Positions 10,309 through 20,529 are shown, counted from the stretch's first letter. The stretch: DNA of 64,000 nucleotides from Dendrolimus kikuchii (GCA_019925095.2 CM034406.1:12372388-12436387); one strand, 5' to 3'. Notes: generated by a model not told the origin, from the sequence alone. Numbers and translations: made by a program.

Positions 10309-11514
10309 TCCTATTTCCTAATATTGTTCTATAGTAGGGGTAAAAACTTATATATCTGCCACAACAATTTTTAACGCGATCTAACTCAGCTCCTTTATGG
10401 TCTTAACATTCTTGTTGTGCCATTGCTAATGAAATTAGTCAAATCTGTAATTCATGAGACACCCGGCCGGTGGCAAGGAGTTTCAAGTAGGTGTGACTTA
10501 ATAGTACAAGTTTTTATAACACTTAACTTGAATTTCAACGCCATTTGCAATACTTGCAAGTCGGTTGAGTAATTTTTATAATGTCCCTACTCCACCTGCG
10601 ATGATGCGAGTGTTAGCGGCTGTGGCCAAATACTAGTTCATAGCGTTTAAAATATCGCCGTTGATGCGTAGCTACATTAATGTATACAAGTGGTATCTGT
10701 TTTCTAACGTTATTAACAATTAATAAAAATGTCGCATCACAAATAACGCAAAACCCATCGCTACATCTGCGTGAAACGGTCACTAACTACACTATCAACT
10801 CTACACTCATATCTTTTTTCTGGTCCAGCTACTGTTACAGTTATTTAGTAGCATAGTTAGTTGTTCTTGTCATGTTTCTTTTTAAAGTTAATAATTAATT
10901 TTGTTATGTACCCTCTTATTTCTAAACGATACAATCCGCCATTTCCTTAATTGAATAATAATGTTATATTTTTATTTATTCGGTGATTAGCGCCTGTTTT
11001 GTATAGAGTAGTTGTCTATAGTTTACCATAATTTTATGTAACAATATTTATCTTTTATATGATGTGGTAATTGTGTAGATTATAATTCAAAATCTCTCAA
11101 TTGTATATAGACGGTATTCACTACATTTTCTTTTCATGTTGGCAGACGCGATATATTTATACTGTGTTAGGTTTATTTTATTACATGTAAAACTTTAAGT
11201 ATAATATTTTATATAATATCTTATATAAAATATTATCTAAAATTTCCAAACAATAATTTATTAAATTCTTTTCATTCATAACGCTTTAATTAAAATAGTT
11301 TATCAATGACTTCAATCCGCTATCGGTTGTGCCAGTTTGCTAAATTTATTATACTGTAAAATTGTTGGAGGGATGGCAAGGTGTTATAAAAATGCTAGCC
11401 GAGTGTAAAAAGTTAGTGTACAATTTTTTTTAAAACCGCAAGGTTCTCTGATTATAAATGTGTAACCAGTTGCTTTTCTTTTGTTACCATACCTAAACCC
11501 TTCTGAGTTGTTGT
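10309..11514. other. Unassigned, with an AT palindrome
   Basis: No gene recognised. 11203-11234 is a perfect 14-bp inverted repeat (AATATTTTATATAA, loop TATC). The short CpG-containing patch 10580-10680 has no known motif. Confidence 0.4.
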
Positions 11515-11692
11515 AAGTATTACACCACATCGCCAGATTAGTTAAGAATTTCTTTTAAGCTAGGTTGCCTGGAAGCGATCTCTTTTAGCGATAAGGCCGC
11601 CTGTTTTTTTGTCAAGAAGTGTTGTAATTATGCATTTTATTATTGTATTTCTTTATTTTAGCAATAAAGTATTATCTATCTATCTATCTAAT
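11515..11692 (+). mobile_element. CR1-like LINE (family C) 3' end
   Basis: Begins in the 3' UTR (CACCACATCGCCAGATTAG), shows GGTTGCCTGGAAGCGATCTC and TTTTAGCGATAAGGCCGCC, then AATAAAGTATTATC and ATCT repeats to 11690. One arm of the hairpin is mutated here (ATCTCT against AGCGAT). No coding sequence is left. Confidence 0.75.
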
Positions 11693-12562
11693 TCTAACAT
11701 TATCCCAGATGGAGCAATAACATAAGATTTAGTATGAGATGAGGTATTTTCTATAACAATACGTACAGCAACCAAAACCGCATTAGCAGTGGCGGTGCCA
11801 CAGGTGCCCAGGCACAGGGCGTAGACTCTGGACTATTATTCTTCCGATTTGCTCCTTATAACTTTCCGCTGCGCCCCTAGTGCTCGATTCCAACACATAC
11901 GTACCTACATGCCAGTATTATCAAAAACGTCTGTTAAATTAGACAAAACATCGCGCTCATTTTTTTGTTCTAGTTCTTTAAAAAAATAGATTTTTCTTCC
12001 AAAATATTAGATAATTGGTCCACCAACACCGAGGTCCTTGTGCGTTATTTTATCACCCTGAATGAAATAAAGTAGGCCTGGCCTATACATAACATTGCTC
12101 TAGCTAGGGTACCTATAATATCTAAAAAAACAAGGGCGCAGTTATAGAAGCTCGCACAGGGCGCATAGAAGCCTATTTACGGCACTGCGCATTAGCTTCG
12201 AGTACATATTATATGAGACCTAATAATTTTCAAACAATTTTTTGTTCTATTCCGGTTTCTTAACGAGATATTTTAAATGATTTAGTAGAACTTAAATTTG
12301 CTTTATGGGTTTTAAAATGATCTTTATAATTAATTAATTTATAGCATGCAATATTTGCATCTAGAAGATCGTGCAAATAAATTATTATGTTAAAGCCTAT
12401 TTATCGTGTATTTATTACTTTAATGATCACACTTATTAATTAAAATGTAGATAAACATCCATTAAGCTATTATACGTTTATATTCTGTGTATTAATTTTT
12501 ACTATAGCCAGTTTTATAAGTAAAAAATATGAATAGCTATCTGTTTCCCCTCGACCTTTCCC
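11693..12562. other. Unassigned
   Basis: 11790-11880 and 12130-12170 share the idea of a CACAGGGCG phrase but do not form a clear repeat. No gene or RNA recognised. Confidence 0.35.
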
Positions 12563-12575
12563 GCATTTATTATTA

Positions 12576-12857
12576 CATACATACATAACTTCACGCCAGT
12601 TCCCTTGCGGGGTAGGTACGAACAACAGAGCGCCATTTAGGCTTATTCTTACACACCTCACTTGCTTCTTTGACATTCATAACTGTTGTCATGCACGCTC
12701 GTCTGTTCTTAAGGCTCCTGACATCACCTTCTGCTACTACATGATCAATTTGATCATGGAAGGTGTGTCGTGGCCTTCCACGACTTCTGCATCCATCCAC
12801 TTTTGCATTGTATATCTGTTTAGTCATTATTTCATCATGCATTCTTTCCACATATTT
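12576..12857 (-). mobile_element. RTE-like LINE (family R), 5'-truncated, with 13-bp target duplication
   Basis: Antisense open frame encodes the reverse-transcriptase C-terminus: ERMHDEIMTKQIYNAKVDGC, GRPRHTFHDQIDHVVAEGDV, ending YPARELA-stop. The stop codon is followed by only a few bases before an ATGT-repeat tail. The 13-bp GCATTTATTATTA is present on both sides (12563-12575 and 12858-12870), showing a single target-primed insertion of 282 bp. The insertion lies immediately 5' of the Helitron at 12871. Confidence 0.85.
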
Positions 12858-12870
12858 GCATTTATTATTA

Positions 12871-13072
12871 TCTCTTATATATAAAAATGAATCGTAGAAA
12901 TGTATGTACATAACTTGAGAACGACTTTACCGATTTTGATTAAACTTTTTGTGTGTGTTTGGGTGGGTTCCCGGATGGTTTAGATTCACAATTAGACCCG
13001 GTAGGTGGCCCTAGAATCGGGGCCTAGATTTATCTTTTTTCAGGGCAGGACAACGTCTGCCGGGACATCTAG
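12871..13072 (+). mobile_element. Helitron-like element Hel-2, apparently complete
   Basis: Starts TCTCTTATATATAAAAATGA after an A and ends CCGGGACATCTAG before a T, matching the A|TC...CTRR|T rule. The interior has ACTTTACCGATTTTGATT, GTGGGTTCCCGGATGG and GGCAGGACAACGTCTGCCGG. Related copies are at 13182, 35744, 40056, 49243 and 50216. Confidence 0.7.
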
Positions 13073-13181
13073 TTTTTTATATATATAACGGCGAGCGTCC
13101 AGGTTCGTTTTCGATGTCAATAAATCAACTGTTTGAGCTTCGCACACTTTATGAACTTTACAGATCACTTCTGATTATTTA

Positions 13182-13632
13182 AAGTTATATATAAAACAAA
13201 GTCGTGTTAGATACACCATTTATAACTCTAGAACGGCTGGGGCAATTTTTAAGGTTGTTGAGATTTTGCAATTGTCTTCGTCCGGAATAGGATAATAAGT
13301 ATTAAAATATAATGTTCATCAATAAAAAATGTTATCATTAAAAAAACATCGGTCACAACACAAACTCATTTGTATTTGTCTGATTTAGGTGAATTATTTT
13401 TGTTTGTGTTCAGGTGGATCCCGGGATGGTTTAAATTCACGATTGGAACCAGAAGGTGGCGCCGCTAAACATCTATTTAACGGTGGGACCGATTTGACCA
13501 AATTGTTTTGTGTTTTTTCAAGTAGATTCGAGAATGGTTTATATTAACAATTGATCCCGGTTGATGGCGCTGCAATCGGTTTGTAGATTTTTATTTCTTA
13601 AGGGCAAGACAACTTCCGCCGGGTACAGCTAG
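13182..13632 (+). mobile_element. Helitron-like element, longer Hel-2 relative
   Basis: Begins ATATATAAAACAAAGTCGTG (5' end not exact), contains GATCCCGGGATGGTTTAAAT and a second related unit (GAGAATGGTTTATATTAAC), and ends CGCCGGGTACAGCTAG followed by T. The body looks like two joined or duplicated copies (13390-13480 and 13490-13632). Confidence 0.65.
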
Positions 13633-13723
13633 TTTCTAATCAATTCAAAATAAAAACGGCACTTATTTCCCTTAAGTCATTAGATTAAGTCGTGCCCCTC
13701 CTCCCCCTTCAGCCTTTCAAATC

Positions 13724-13790
13724 AACTGACATTTCGTATGTCAAGTTGATGTCAAAATTAACTGACATTTTATATGTCAAGTGAAATGAT
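13724..13790. repeat. Tandem pair of TGACAT...ATGTCA units
   Basis: AACTGACATTTCGTATGTCA is followed ~33 bp later by AACTGACATTTTATATGTCA. Each unit is itself a short inverted repeat (TGACAT/ATGTCA). No assignment. Confidence 0.5.
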
Positions 13791-13929
13791 ATTCTAGTCC
13801 TGACAATTAATATGTTAGATAAACCCATATCAGATATTACTTAGTGATTTTTTTACATTAATATCTTCAATATTTAATATATGCAGCAAACTGTGACGTA
13901 TATAATATATCATTTTTATCAGTGCAAAA

Positions 13930-14178
13930 ATAGAGAAAGAATTCTCATTGCGGTCGGGTGACATATCATAGGAAACGACAAAAAAAACCATAGTCAGAGA
14001 GTAGGGCACTTGCCCCTCCGGATAATTACATCCCTGGTCTAAGATATGCCGCCATAACAGCTTTGAGTTGTGTCGCAACTGTGGTGTTTGGTGTTGCAAA
14101 TATCTATAATCTACGGTACCTAATCACTTTCCATCAGGTAAGCCGTGAGCCTGTCTGGTGTACTCTAGCAATATAAAA
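13930..14178 (+). mobile_element. Family S retroposon, old copy
   Basis: Diverged and internally deleted. Still shows TAGGGCACTTGCCC, ATCCCTGGTCTAAGATATGC, GGTGTTGCAAATATC and CACTTTCCATCAGGTAAGCC, then an A-rich end at 14170. Directly followed by the Helitron end at 14181. Confidence 0.6.
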
Positions 14179-14180
14179 AA

Positions 14181-14379
14181 CTAGCGGCCCGGCGCGGTTT
14201 CACCCGCTCTCTGTCCCACTCCCGTGGTATATAGCGTTATGTTATACAGCCTATGACACTCCCTGTTAACGTAGCTTTCCAACAATGAAAGAATTTTATA
14301 ATCGGTTTAGTAGATCCAGAGATTACCCCCTACAACATCACGAACTCACAAACTATACTTCTTTATAATATTAGTATAA
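14181..14379 (-). mobile_element. Helitron-like element
   Basis: Minus strand runs from TTATACTAATATTATAAAG (14379) to GCGCCGGGCCGCTAG followed by T. The interior has GGATCTACTAAACCG, ATTCTTTCATTGTTGG and AAGCTACGTTAACAGGG, as in other lepidopteran Helitron-like repeats. Confidence 0.65.
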
Positions 14380-14419
14380 ATTAGAAATGCATGTAAATAA
14401 AACTGATTAAATTTAATTC

Positions 14420-14720
14420 TGAAAGTGAACGTGACAAAAAAATGTTAATCTGCAAGATTGATGGGTGCAAATGTAAAGGTAGACCAAAAAATAGATGGAT
14501 GGATTGTGTAAAGCATGATATGATGATTTGGGGTGTGACAGAAGACGTATGCCAAAAAAATCCTTCTACACTCCTTAGTGTGGAAGTATTTTTTTTGTGC
14601 AAGATCCAGCTGAATAGCCGCCCGCAGATGGCTGTTTCAGCGATACCGGGCTTTGTGGGCTTCCCGGCTCCATAGGAATATTGTGCCCACCCTAAATAAC
14701 TAGGAAATGGTGAAAGAAAC
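14420..14720 (+). pseudogene. RTE-like LINE (family RTE-B) C-terminus with a small insertion
   Basis: Open frame reads IDGCKCKGRPKNRWMDCVKH then DMMIWGVTEDVCQK, the GRPKKRWMDCVKxDM block typical of RTE reverse-transcriptase ends. Compared with 49080-49240, about 105 bp (roughly 14568-14672) is extra, beginning TCCTTCTACACTCC. After it the LINE end resumes (AATATTGTGCCCACCCTAAA, AGGAAATGGTGAAAGAAA). Confidence 0.7.
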
Positions 14721-15594
14721 ATAAACAAATATCGCTAAAAGCAATTTGCTAGACTACATAAATTAAAAGAAATTCGTAACTAATCCAGCAAAATCAGACA
14801 TAAGAAATCTTTTATTTATTTTATTTTATTTTATTGTATTTGGGGGGCTAACAGCTGCAATCTTAAAAACTGGGGTACATATATAGAAACAAGGAGAAGC
14901 CATCGATAAGCCTCCACAGACGGCAGAAAAAAATAGAAATGAATGTTTAAAAAAAAGTTAAAAGGAGAATTATAAACTAAAAATATCTGTAATTTCATTA
15001 GTTTTGCTTTTATAGATACTAGACTATCAGCAAATATGTATAATATTCATAACAAAGTTATACAACAATTTCTATAATATACTTAATTATGGTCACAATA
15101 AAAATTAAGTCATATCGTAGGTAATAAACTCTTCATGACTATAAAAAGTGTGCTCCACTAATCATTTCCTGAGCCGTATTTTAAACGAACGGACGGATAG
15201 TGACTCCGTTATTCTTTTTGGTAGTTTATTTTATACTAACGGGGCGATGCAGGTGAAGCAGAAATTGAGATAGATAAATGTAACACATAGGTATGTCTTT
15301 TAGAATAGGAAATATAGATCGGGGTGCCGTCTGACAGTGTTTGCAATGAATAATGCAGTAGTGGCTATAACGACACTTGGGCGTGAGTGCCAGCCGGGGT
15401 GCTGTCTAGACTCGAATGTTTTTGTCAAAATCAACTGCGTATGTACTGTGTACATAAGTGCATTTGTCGGAGTGCTATTCATTGTCTATACTAATAAAAT
15501 TGAAATGTCTGTTTGTTATTTCAAACTAAATATTGATATTTAAGTAAAAACTATCATACGCTGGTACTACTTAAATACTATTTGTAGCTATCGG
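14721..15594. other. Unassigned AT-rich DNA
   Basis: No repeat or gene recognised. Two short open frames at 15300-15543 on opposite strands overlap each other and have no domain signature. Confidence 0.4.
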
Positions 15595-15790
15595 GGTTGA
15601 AACTTTGGGACTATGGGGACGTGAGGATTATCAACTTTATCGAGACCTTCGAGGCGACTGAAAGAAGTTTCGCGTGACCAAAGGGCTGGCTTATATTTAG
15701 AGATTAGCGTTGCCATACAACGTGGGAATGCGGCCAGCATTTTGGGAACTCTCTCCACCGACACCGATCTGGACTACATCTTTTATTTGT
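15595..15790 (+). pseudogene. LINE family E, C-terminal remnant
   Basis: DNA matches 27906-28110 closely (GGGGACGTGAGGATTATCAA, AATGCGGCCAGCATTTTGGG). In a broken frame it gives the family ending VQRGNAASILGTLxTxxDLDYIF. Earlier parts are degraded. Confidence 0.65.
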
Positions 15791-15849
15791 AAATATCTTT
15801 ATAATAATAGTTATAGTATTTAATCTACTTTTTATATGATTTTATGACC

Positions 15850-16498
15850 ATTTTATCAAAAATGGAATTTTCACGTATTCGTCGTGTTCGTCCGTCCGTC
15901 TATCCTTGTATATCGTTTTGATTTTTCTCAGAAACTACTAAATGTATATAAATGTAATTGATAAAAACGTGTAGTCCATATGGTGCCAAATAATGGTGCA
16001 GAAAAACCGCGTAATCTATACTCCTAATAAATAAATAAATATTAATAAAGAGGTAAAATTTATGACTTTGGATGTTCGGGGTAATCTCCTGTACTACTGA
16101 TCCGATTTTGAAAATTCTTTCACCATTAGAAAGCTACATTATTTCCCTGTGATAATATTTGACTGTGATTAATAAATCAAAAAGTAAAAATGTTTAACGC
16201 CCAGCGAAGACGGCACGGGAACACCTGTCAAATATGTTACAGCAATAACTTTCCATGCAAGAATTGCTTACAGCCTCGTATGAGGAACTGCGAATGCTTT
16301 TTGCGTTTATGAATGAATTAAAGGTTACAAAGCATACTTAATTAAACATTTAATATTTTCTTAAGTTTTCGCGACTTGTATACATAATAAAACTACGTTT
16401 TATTAATTAAACATTGATATGCGTGCGTGCGTGCGTGTGTGCGTGGGTGCATCTGTATTTTTTAATGACTCCCAGCGAAGTGAATACGGGTTAGCTAG
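15850..16498 (+). mobile_element. Helitron-like composite, 3' end at 16498
   Basis: Contains CGTATTCGTCGTGTTCGTCC near 15875 (shared in type with 53700), GGTAATCTCCTGTACTACTG and ATTCTTTCACCATTAGAAAG. It ends CGAAGTGAATACGGGTTAGC then TAG. 16353-16400 matches one end of the palindromic MITE at 48254 (CTTAAGTTTTCGCGA, AACTACGTTTTA), so that element may be inserted here. A TGCG/TGTG repeat is at 16421-16448. Boundaries are uncertain. Confidence 0.5.
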
Positions 16499-16525
16499 TA
16501 ATTAATAATTAGAGGTAGTTGTAAT

Positions 16526-16900
16526 ATGTATATATCAAAAACAGGGTTTAAATTGTTTTACATAAGTAGTCGCGTAGAATATCAACCAGATCTTGAAGCT
16601 CATGACGAGCTTTTTTATAACTTATTTTATTTAAGTCGTGTCTCCTCTCCAACTAGTGACAAGCCGAAAAAAAAAAATGATATTGTAGAAATGCTAAAAC
16701 TCTTTCAACGAAAATTGTTTGAACATATCAGTGGAGTAGTTTTTGAAAACCGAGCCATTTTCGAAGCAAACAGTTTACTTTGTTCATTTATACAGAATTC
16801 TGTATATTTTATGTATTACCACGCACTTTATTGGTTTTATTTGAGAACGAAATCGCACGGTCAATTTCCTTCAGACAAGGTCCCACCAAAGACTCCGTAA
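16526..16900 (+). CDS. Unrecognised open frame, 124 codons
   Basis: ATG start 27 bp after the Helitron end. The protein includes LSRVSSPTSDKPKKKNDIVE and KLFQRKLFEHISGVVFENRA, and is rich in aromatic residues towards the end. No domain or transposon motif recognised. It could be chance, an orphan gene or an unrecognised repeat. A second frame of 71 codons follows at 16922-17137 with no better support. Confidence 0.2.
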   Translation: MYISKTGFKLFYISSRVEYQPDLEAHDELFYNLFYLSRVSSPTSDKPKKKNDIVEMLKLFQRKLFEHISGVVFENRAIFEANSLLCSFIQNSVYFMYYHALYWFYLRTKSHGQFPSDKVPPKTP

Positions 16901-17554
16901 AAGATTAATATTTTTTATTTAGTGCCTAAATCTAAGTACATAACGATGACAACAGAGAGCCTACTTTACGCTACGAAATCTTTATGCTTCAAGAACTTCA
17001 ATCCGAAATCTTCATACTGCAGGACTGTTTATCTCTGCAAAGGAACCTTTAGGCTTACAAAAGGACCCTTGCACCCTCAAGTCGGCCACTCAACACCTCA
17101 TCATAGCCCCACGTTCATGAATAACGAAAACTCATAAACACTCTAGATTCAACACGGTTCTACCCTCATTTTGAGGTAAAAAATTTACACATTTTCTTCA
17201 AATGCAACGTACACAAAAATATTAAAACGACATTCCTATGTAATTTTCCTAACTTAGATACTAGACTAAAAGATCAAGATTCTTATGAAATACGGTTTGA
17301 CTCGTCATTAATAAGAGAATCATTAAAATGTTTACCACATTCCAGTTAATTTTATGCTGTGATCAAAAAATATTTGAAACATTTTGAATGTCCACTTGCC
17401 TATCCCATATTCCCTATCTCATTTTTCCTATCCCATCCCACTATTCCGTTCCCATATCCCATTCCTTCTATCGCATTCCTCTTGTGTGTTCCCTGTTTCT
17501 CATCCCCTTATCCCTTCCTATTCATTTCATCCTAAATGCTTACAACGCATTGGC
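16901..17554. other. Unassigned, with a degenerate pyrimidine minisatellite
   Basis: 17395-17515 is a run of irregular units such as TATCCCATTCC, ATTCCCTATCTC and CCCATATCCCATTCC. The purine/pyrimidine strand asymmetry is strong. Nothing else recognised. Confidence 0.45.
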
Positions 17555-17640
17555 TTCGCCCTGACGTTGCAAACGTTTATAGGCAACGGTTACCACTTTC
17601 CATGAGCTACGCCGTCTGTTTCTCAGCTTCGCAATTAAAA
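17555..17640 (+). mobile_element. Family S 3' fragment
   Basis: GACGTTGCAAACGTTTATAGGCAACGGTTACCACTTTCCATGAG-type sequence corresponding to the last ~80 bp of the retroposon, ending in AATTAAAAA. Short but clear. Confidence 0.55.
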
Positions 17641-17792
17641 ATACAAGGACCTACTCAACTTAAGTAACGTACGTAAGACGTATTATATGCCTTGTTGTAC
17701 CTCGTTTTAAAATAATGTTAAGATGTTGACTGTTGTTTGTACTTCTCATACTAAATAATATGTCAGAAAGTAAAAATGGTATTATTTTATTT

Positions 17793-18025
17793 ATTTTTTT
17801 ATTGCATGAGTTCAGCAGCCAGGCAGACGGCTCACTTGATGGAAAGCGGTTACCATCGCCTATGAACATTTACAATATTAAAGGTGCCACAAATGCGCTG
17901 CTGCTCTCTTAATGAAGACTGGAACCTGGTGACTGAAGCCGGAACACAACTCAAGGTTGTTATGGCGACATACTTTAGACCAGGGGTGGTAGCCACCCAG
18001 TCGAGCAAATGCCCTACCACCTGGC
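17793..18025 (-). mobile_element. Family S retroposon, truncated
   Basis: Antisense copy with T-rich tail at 17785-17802 and family sequence to CCCTACCACCTGGCAAAACC, where the 5' ~80 bp is missing. Retains ATTGCATGAGTTCAGCAGCC and TTTAGACCAGGGGTGGTAGC. Confidence 0.75.
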
Positions 18026-18141
18026 AAAACCTGGTAGGTACTATTGTCAGTTAGCTCACAAAATTAAATGTATAGAAATCTAAAGACTGACTTTTTATAT
18101 GTGGTAATAACTAAGACACCTAATATATTAGTTATTACCAT

Positions 18142-18704
18142 TCATAATTGCAAAGCGACTTCCAATAATGTTGGGGACATTTTTCCCATTAAGTACTGAA
18201 TTTTTTCACTATCCCTGAGATTATTATTTTTATGGATAGCCGATTTAAATGTTTCATAAAATATAGGCCATCCTTCCAAATCACCATTAAAGGAACATAA
18301 TTCTAAACGCGGTAGCTTCGGACTCTGTTGCTGAGACTCAAATTTGTTCTCACTTACAGAATTAGTCACATTGTGTGTATTTTGACGCGATGATATTAAT
18401 TCCGAAAACTTATATTTAACGCGGGAATACAAGTCATCAAATGCTGTTAAGGACTCGTAACTGGGTTCCGACGCATTTGCATTTGATGCCAATAAATCAT
18501 TACGGTCATCACGTTATTGGATAAACTCTGTTCGTACCATATCAATTGTACTAGCTTTCGCCATGAAAACATTCACACTTTCCTCATCCGACAGTCAAGA
18601 CAAACTATCATATATAGATTGCATTCGAGAAAAGTATGCATTTATATTACTTTGTAATTAGCGTACATTCCTTTAAAAAACTATATCAACTTCGCAGTAG
18701 CCAT
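18142..18704 (-). pseudogene. BEL/Pao gag fragment (BEL-2), decayed
   Basis: On the minus strand a frame with stops reads INAYFSRMQSIYDSLS-stop-LSDEESVNVFMAKAS, then MVRTEFIQ-stop, then open sequence to KLPRLELCSFNGDLEGWPIF and SEKIQYLMGKM. LPRLELxxFxGDxExWxxFY is the start of the DUF1759 gag domain of BEL/Pao elements and matches the intact copy at 22120-22200. The fragment stops at 18142, before the rest of gag, and protease and pol are absent. The adjoining LTR (18823-19335) and primer-binding site show it is the 5' part of an element. Confidence 0.85.
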
Positions 18705-18804
18705 TTTAGTTAATTATTAACGACGATATTTAAATTTCAACACAAGTCGAACTGTTATCGATATGTGAAATTGTGCCTAATTATGTTTAATTTGTGCAAT
18801 ATCT

Positions 18805-18818
18805 GGTTCGAAGGACCA
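18805..18818 (-). other. BEL-2 primer-binding site, tRNA-Tyr-like
   Basis: Minus strand TGGTCCTTCGAACC, four bases inside the LTR end, is complementary to the usual 3' end of eukaryotic tRNA-Tyr plus CCA (GGYTCGAAGGACCA). The tRNA identity rests on recalled tRNA sequence. Confidence 0.65.
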
Positions 18819-18822
18819 ATTA

Positions 18823-19335
18823 TGTTTACGCTTTGGTTCAATTTTAATAAATAAAATTTTGAGCATAATTAGTGTATCGAAATTGGAAGGACACAAAGGG
18901 AACTCACCGGATCTCCTTCAAATGGTTATACGGCATAGCTCTTCTATGTTATTATATCTTATGGCCACTATTATTAAGTCTGATAAATATTTAGAGTATT
19001 TGTATCACTACAGAATTTTATTTAAAGTATTTTGTAATAATTATTTCACTTTATTTCGAGTTACACGTAGAGCACAATTGGACTACCTACCGTCCTTTCT
19101 TTCCGTCAATTTCTTCTCACCCAGTAAATAAGGTATATTTGGCTCATAGGGAATTATGTAAGAAAGAAAGGGATGGACAATTACAAGTCATGCACTCAAG
19201 CGATGTTATTTTAATTAAATAATGAGGCCAAGGTTTATTTATTATACTACTACAATTGCACATATCGAATTTATTAATTGTGGATTTTACCTTTAATATT
19301 AATTTAGTTGGTGAATACTATAAATGGCGTAAACA
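18823..19335 (-). repeat. BEL-2 LTR (5' LTR of truncated element)
   Basis: 513 bp, bounded by TGTTTACGC and GCGTAAACA, a perfect 9-bp terminal inverted repeat. The 511-bp solo LTR at 29962-30472 is its reverse complement with scattered changes. The LTR end next to gag is followed by the primer-binding site, fixing the orientation. The open frame at 18859-19131 is inside the LTR and is not a gene. Confidence 0.85.
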
Positions 19336-19554
19336 TATATATTATTTTAAAAAACTGAGAATACAAATGGAAGGTGTAGATCTCTTTTTAACGCTTAAAG
19401 GCGTGTAAGAAGAATTACTAGATTCATTGGCGTATCTACTTCCAATCTCTCATAATATCAATTTAGCTTTCTTTCAATGATTATGCAACCCGTAACAATG
19501 ACTATTCAGTATCGTTGCATCCCTTGCAATAATTTATCTCCTGCACCCTCGTTA
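19336..19554. other. Unassigned
   Basis: AT-rich, nothing recognised. It separates the LTR from the CpG-rich island. Confidence 0.4.
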
Positions 19555-19650
19555 CTTCCTCTAACCGGAAGTTGGCAGCCGCCATTTTGGATGCCACGCG
19601 GCAGGAAGTCAGCGCACGCGCATCGCCGCCGTCACTTCCGGTACCATGTT
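19555..19650. promoter_or_regulatory. CpG-rich island with Ets-like and YY1/Pho-like motifs
   Basis: An abrupt GC/CpG-rich block in AT-rich surroundings. Motifs: ACCGGAAGT (19564-19572), GCCGCCATTTTGG (19578-19590), ACGCG, GCGCACGCGC, and ACTTCCGGT (19634-19642), the reverse complement of the first motif. Ets sites with a YY1-type site are typical of TATA-less housekeeping promoters. A possible 5' splice site (GTGAGT, 19753) lies about 110 bp downstream, but no coding exon follows, so transcription is inference. Confidence 0.4.
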
Positions 19651-19977
19651 AACACTTGATGGTGTTTGAGAAAATATTTTGTTGAATTTTCCAATACTGA
19701 TGTGTTGGTGGATTAATTTATAGTTGGGTGGACAGCTGTTTGTGAAATTTATGTGAGTTTAAGTGTTTGTATTGAATCGTGATGTGAAATACTTATTATT
19801 ATTTAAAATATAACACAAATGTATTAGCTGGGTTTTATTAGGTTGACAAGTAAAAGAACACTAACGGTTTGAACTAGTTTACTAATTATGACAACTTTTA
19901 TGTATATATTTTAATATTATATAAGTATTTCAAATTCTAGACATATCGCTAGTAATTTGCACCGATTTATAGTTATT
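19651..19977. other. Unassigned; possible 5' leader of the island
   Basis: No coding signal. If the island at 19555 is a promoter firing rightward, this would be its leader and intron start. Confidence 0.3.
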
Positions 19978-20060
19978 TTTATAGCTTGAGGCTGATGGTC
20001 CAGCTGATGGAAAGTGGTTGCCGTCGCCTATGGACGTTTTCAACACCAGAGATGTTCAGC
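19978..20060 (-). mobile_element. Family S fragment
   Basis: GGTTGCCGTCGCCTATGGAC and TTTTCAACACCAGAGATG match the 3' part of the retroposon. The rest is missing and the A tail is not clear. Confidence 0.55.
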
Positions 20061-20529
20061 AACGTGTTGCCGGCCTCGAAAGAAATTTTATAATATTCTG
20101 TATTTTCTCAAATTTTCGCATACGTGTATATACGTATACTACACGTAAATATGGCGCTTAAACCCGTTATAAGGTAGTTTTAATTCTAACACCCTTTTTT
20201 AAACATTAGCGGGAAATTTATTCCAAATCCCTTCGGTGCACAAGAAAAACGTCCTTGAGAACCTGGCTCTAGACGACAACTGCATTACATAACTAAACTG
20301 TGTATGTGTAGAGCTAATCTGTTCTCGGAGGACCAAAAAACAGTAATGTGTTTATAGTTTAGATAGAAGAGAAGGGTTAAATGTACAAAATACCGAAAAT
20401 AGCCAAATAAAAATGTAGAAGTGATTAATAAGGCCGCAGTTGTTTGTTCTATAGATGACGCCTATTTATTTGTTTATGAATTAAAAATATGAACCAAACT
20501 GCTTCTTCTTAATGTCAAATTAAAAAAAA
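20061..20529. other. Unassigned
   Basis: No gene recognised. A phrase at 20220-20345 (CACAAGAAAAACGTCCTTGA and onwards) resembles LINE-derived sequence, but I cannot place it. Confidence 0.3.

Noticed and set aside
17395..17515. CRISPR-like or regular tandem array of CCCAT units
   Set aside because: Units are irregular in length and sequence with no spacers. It is a degenerate pyrimidine minisatellite, and the genome is eukaryotic.
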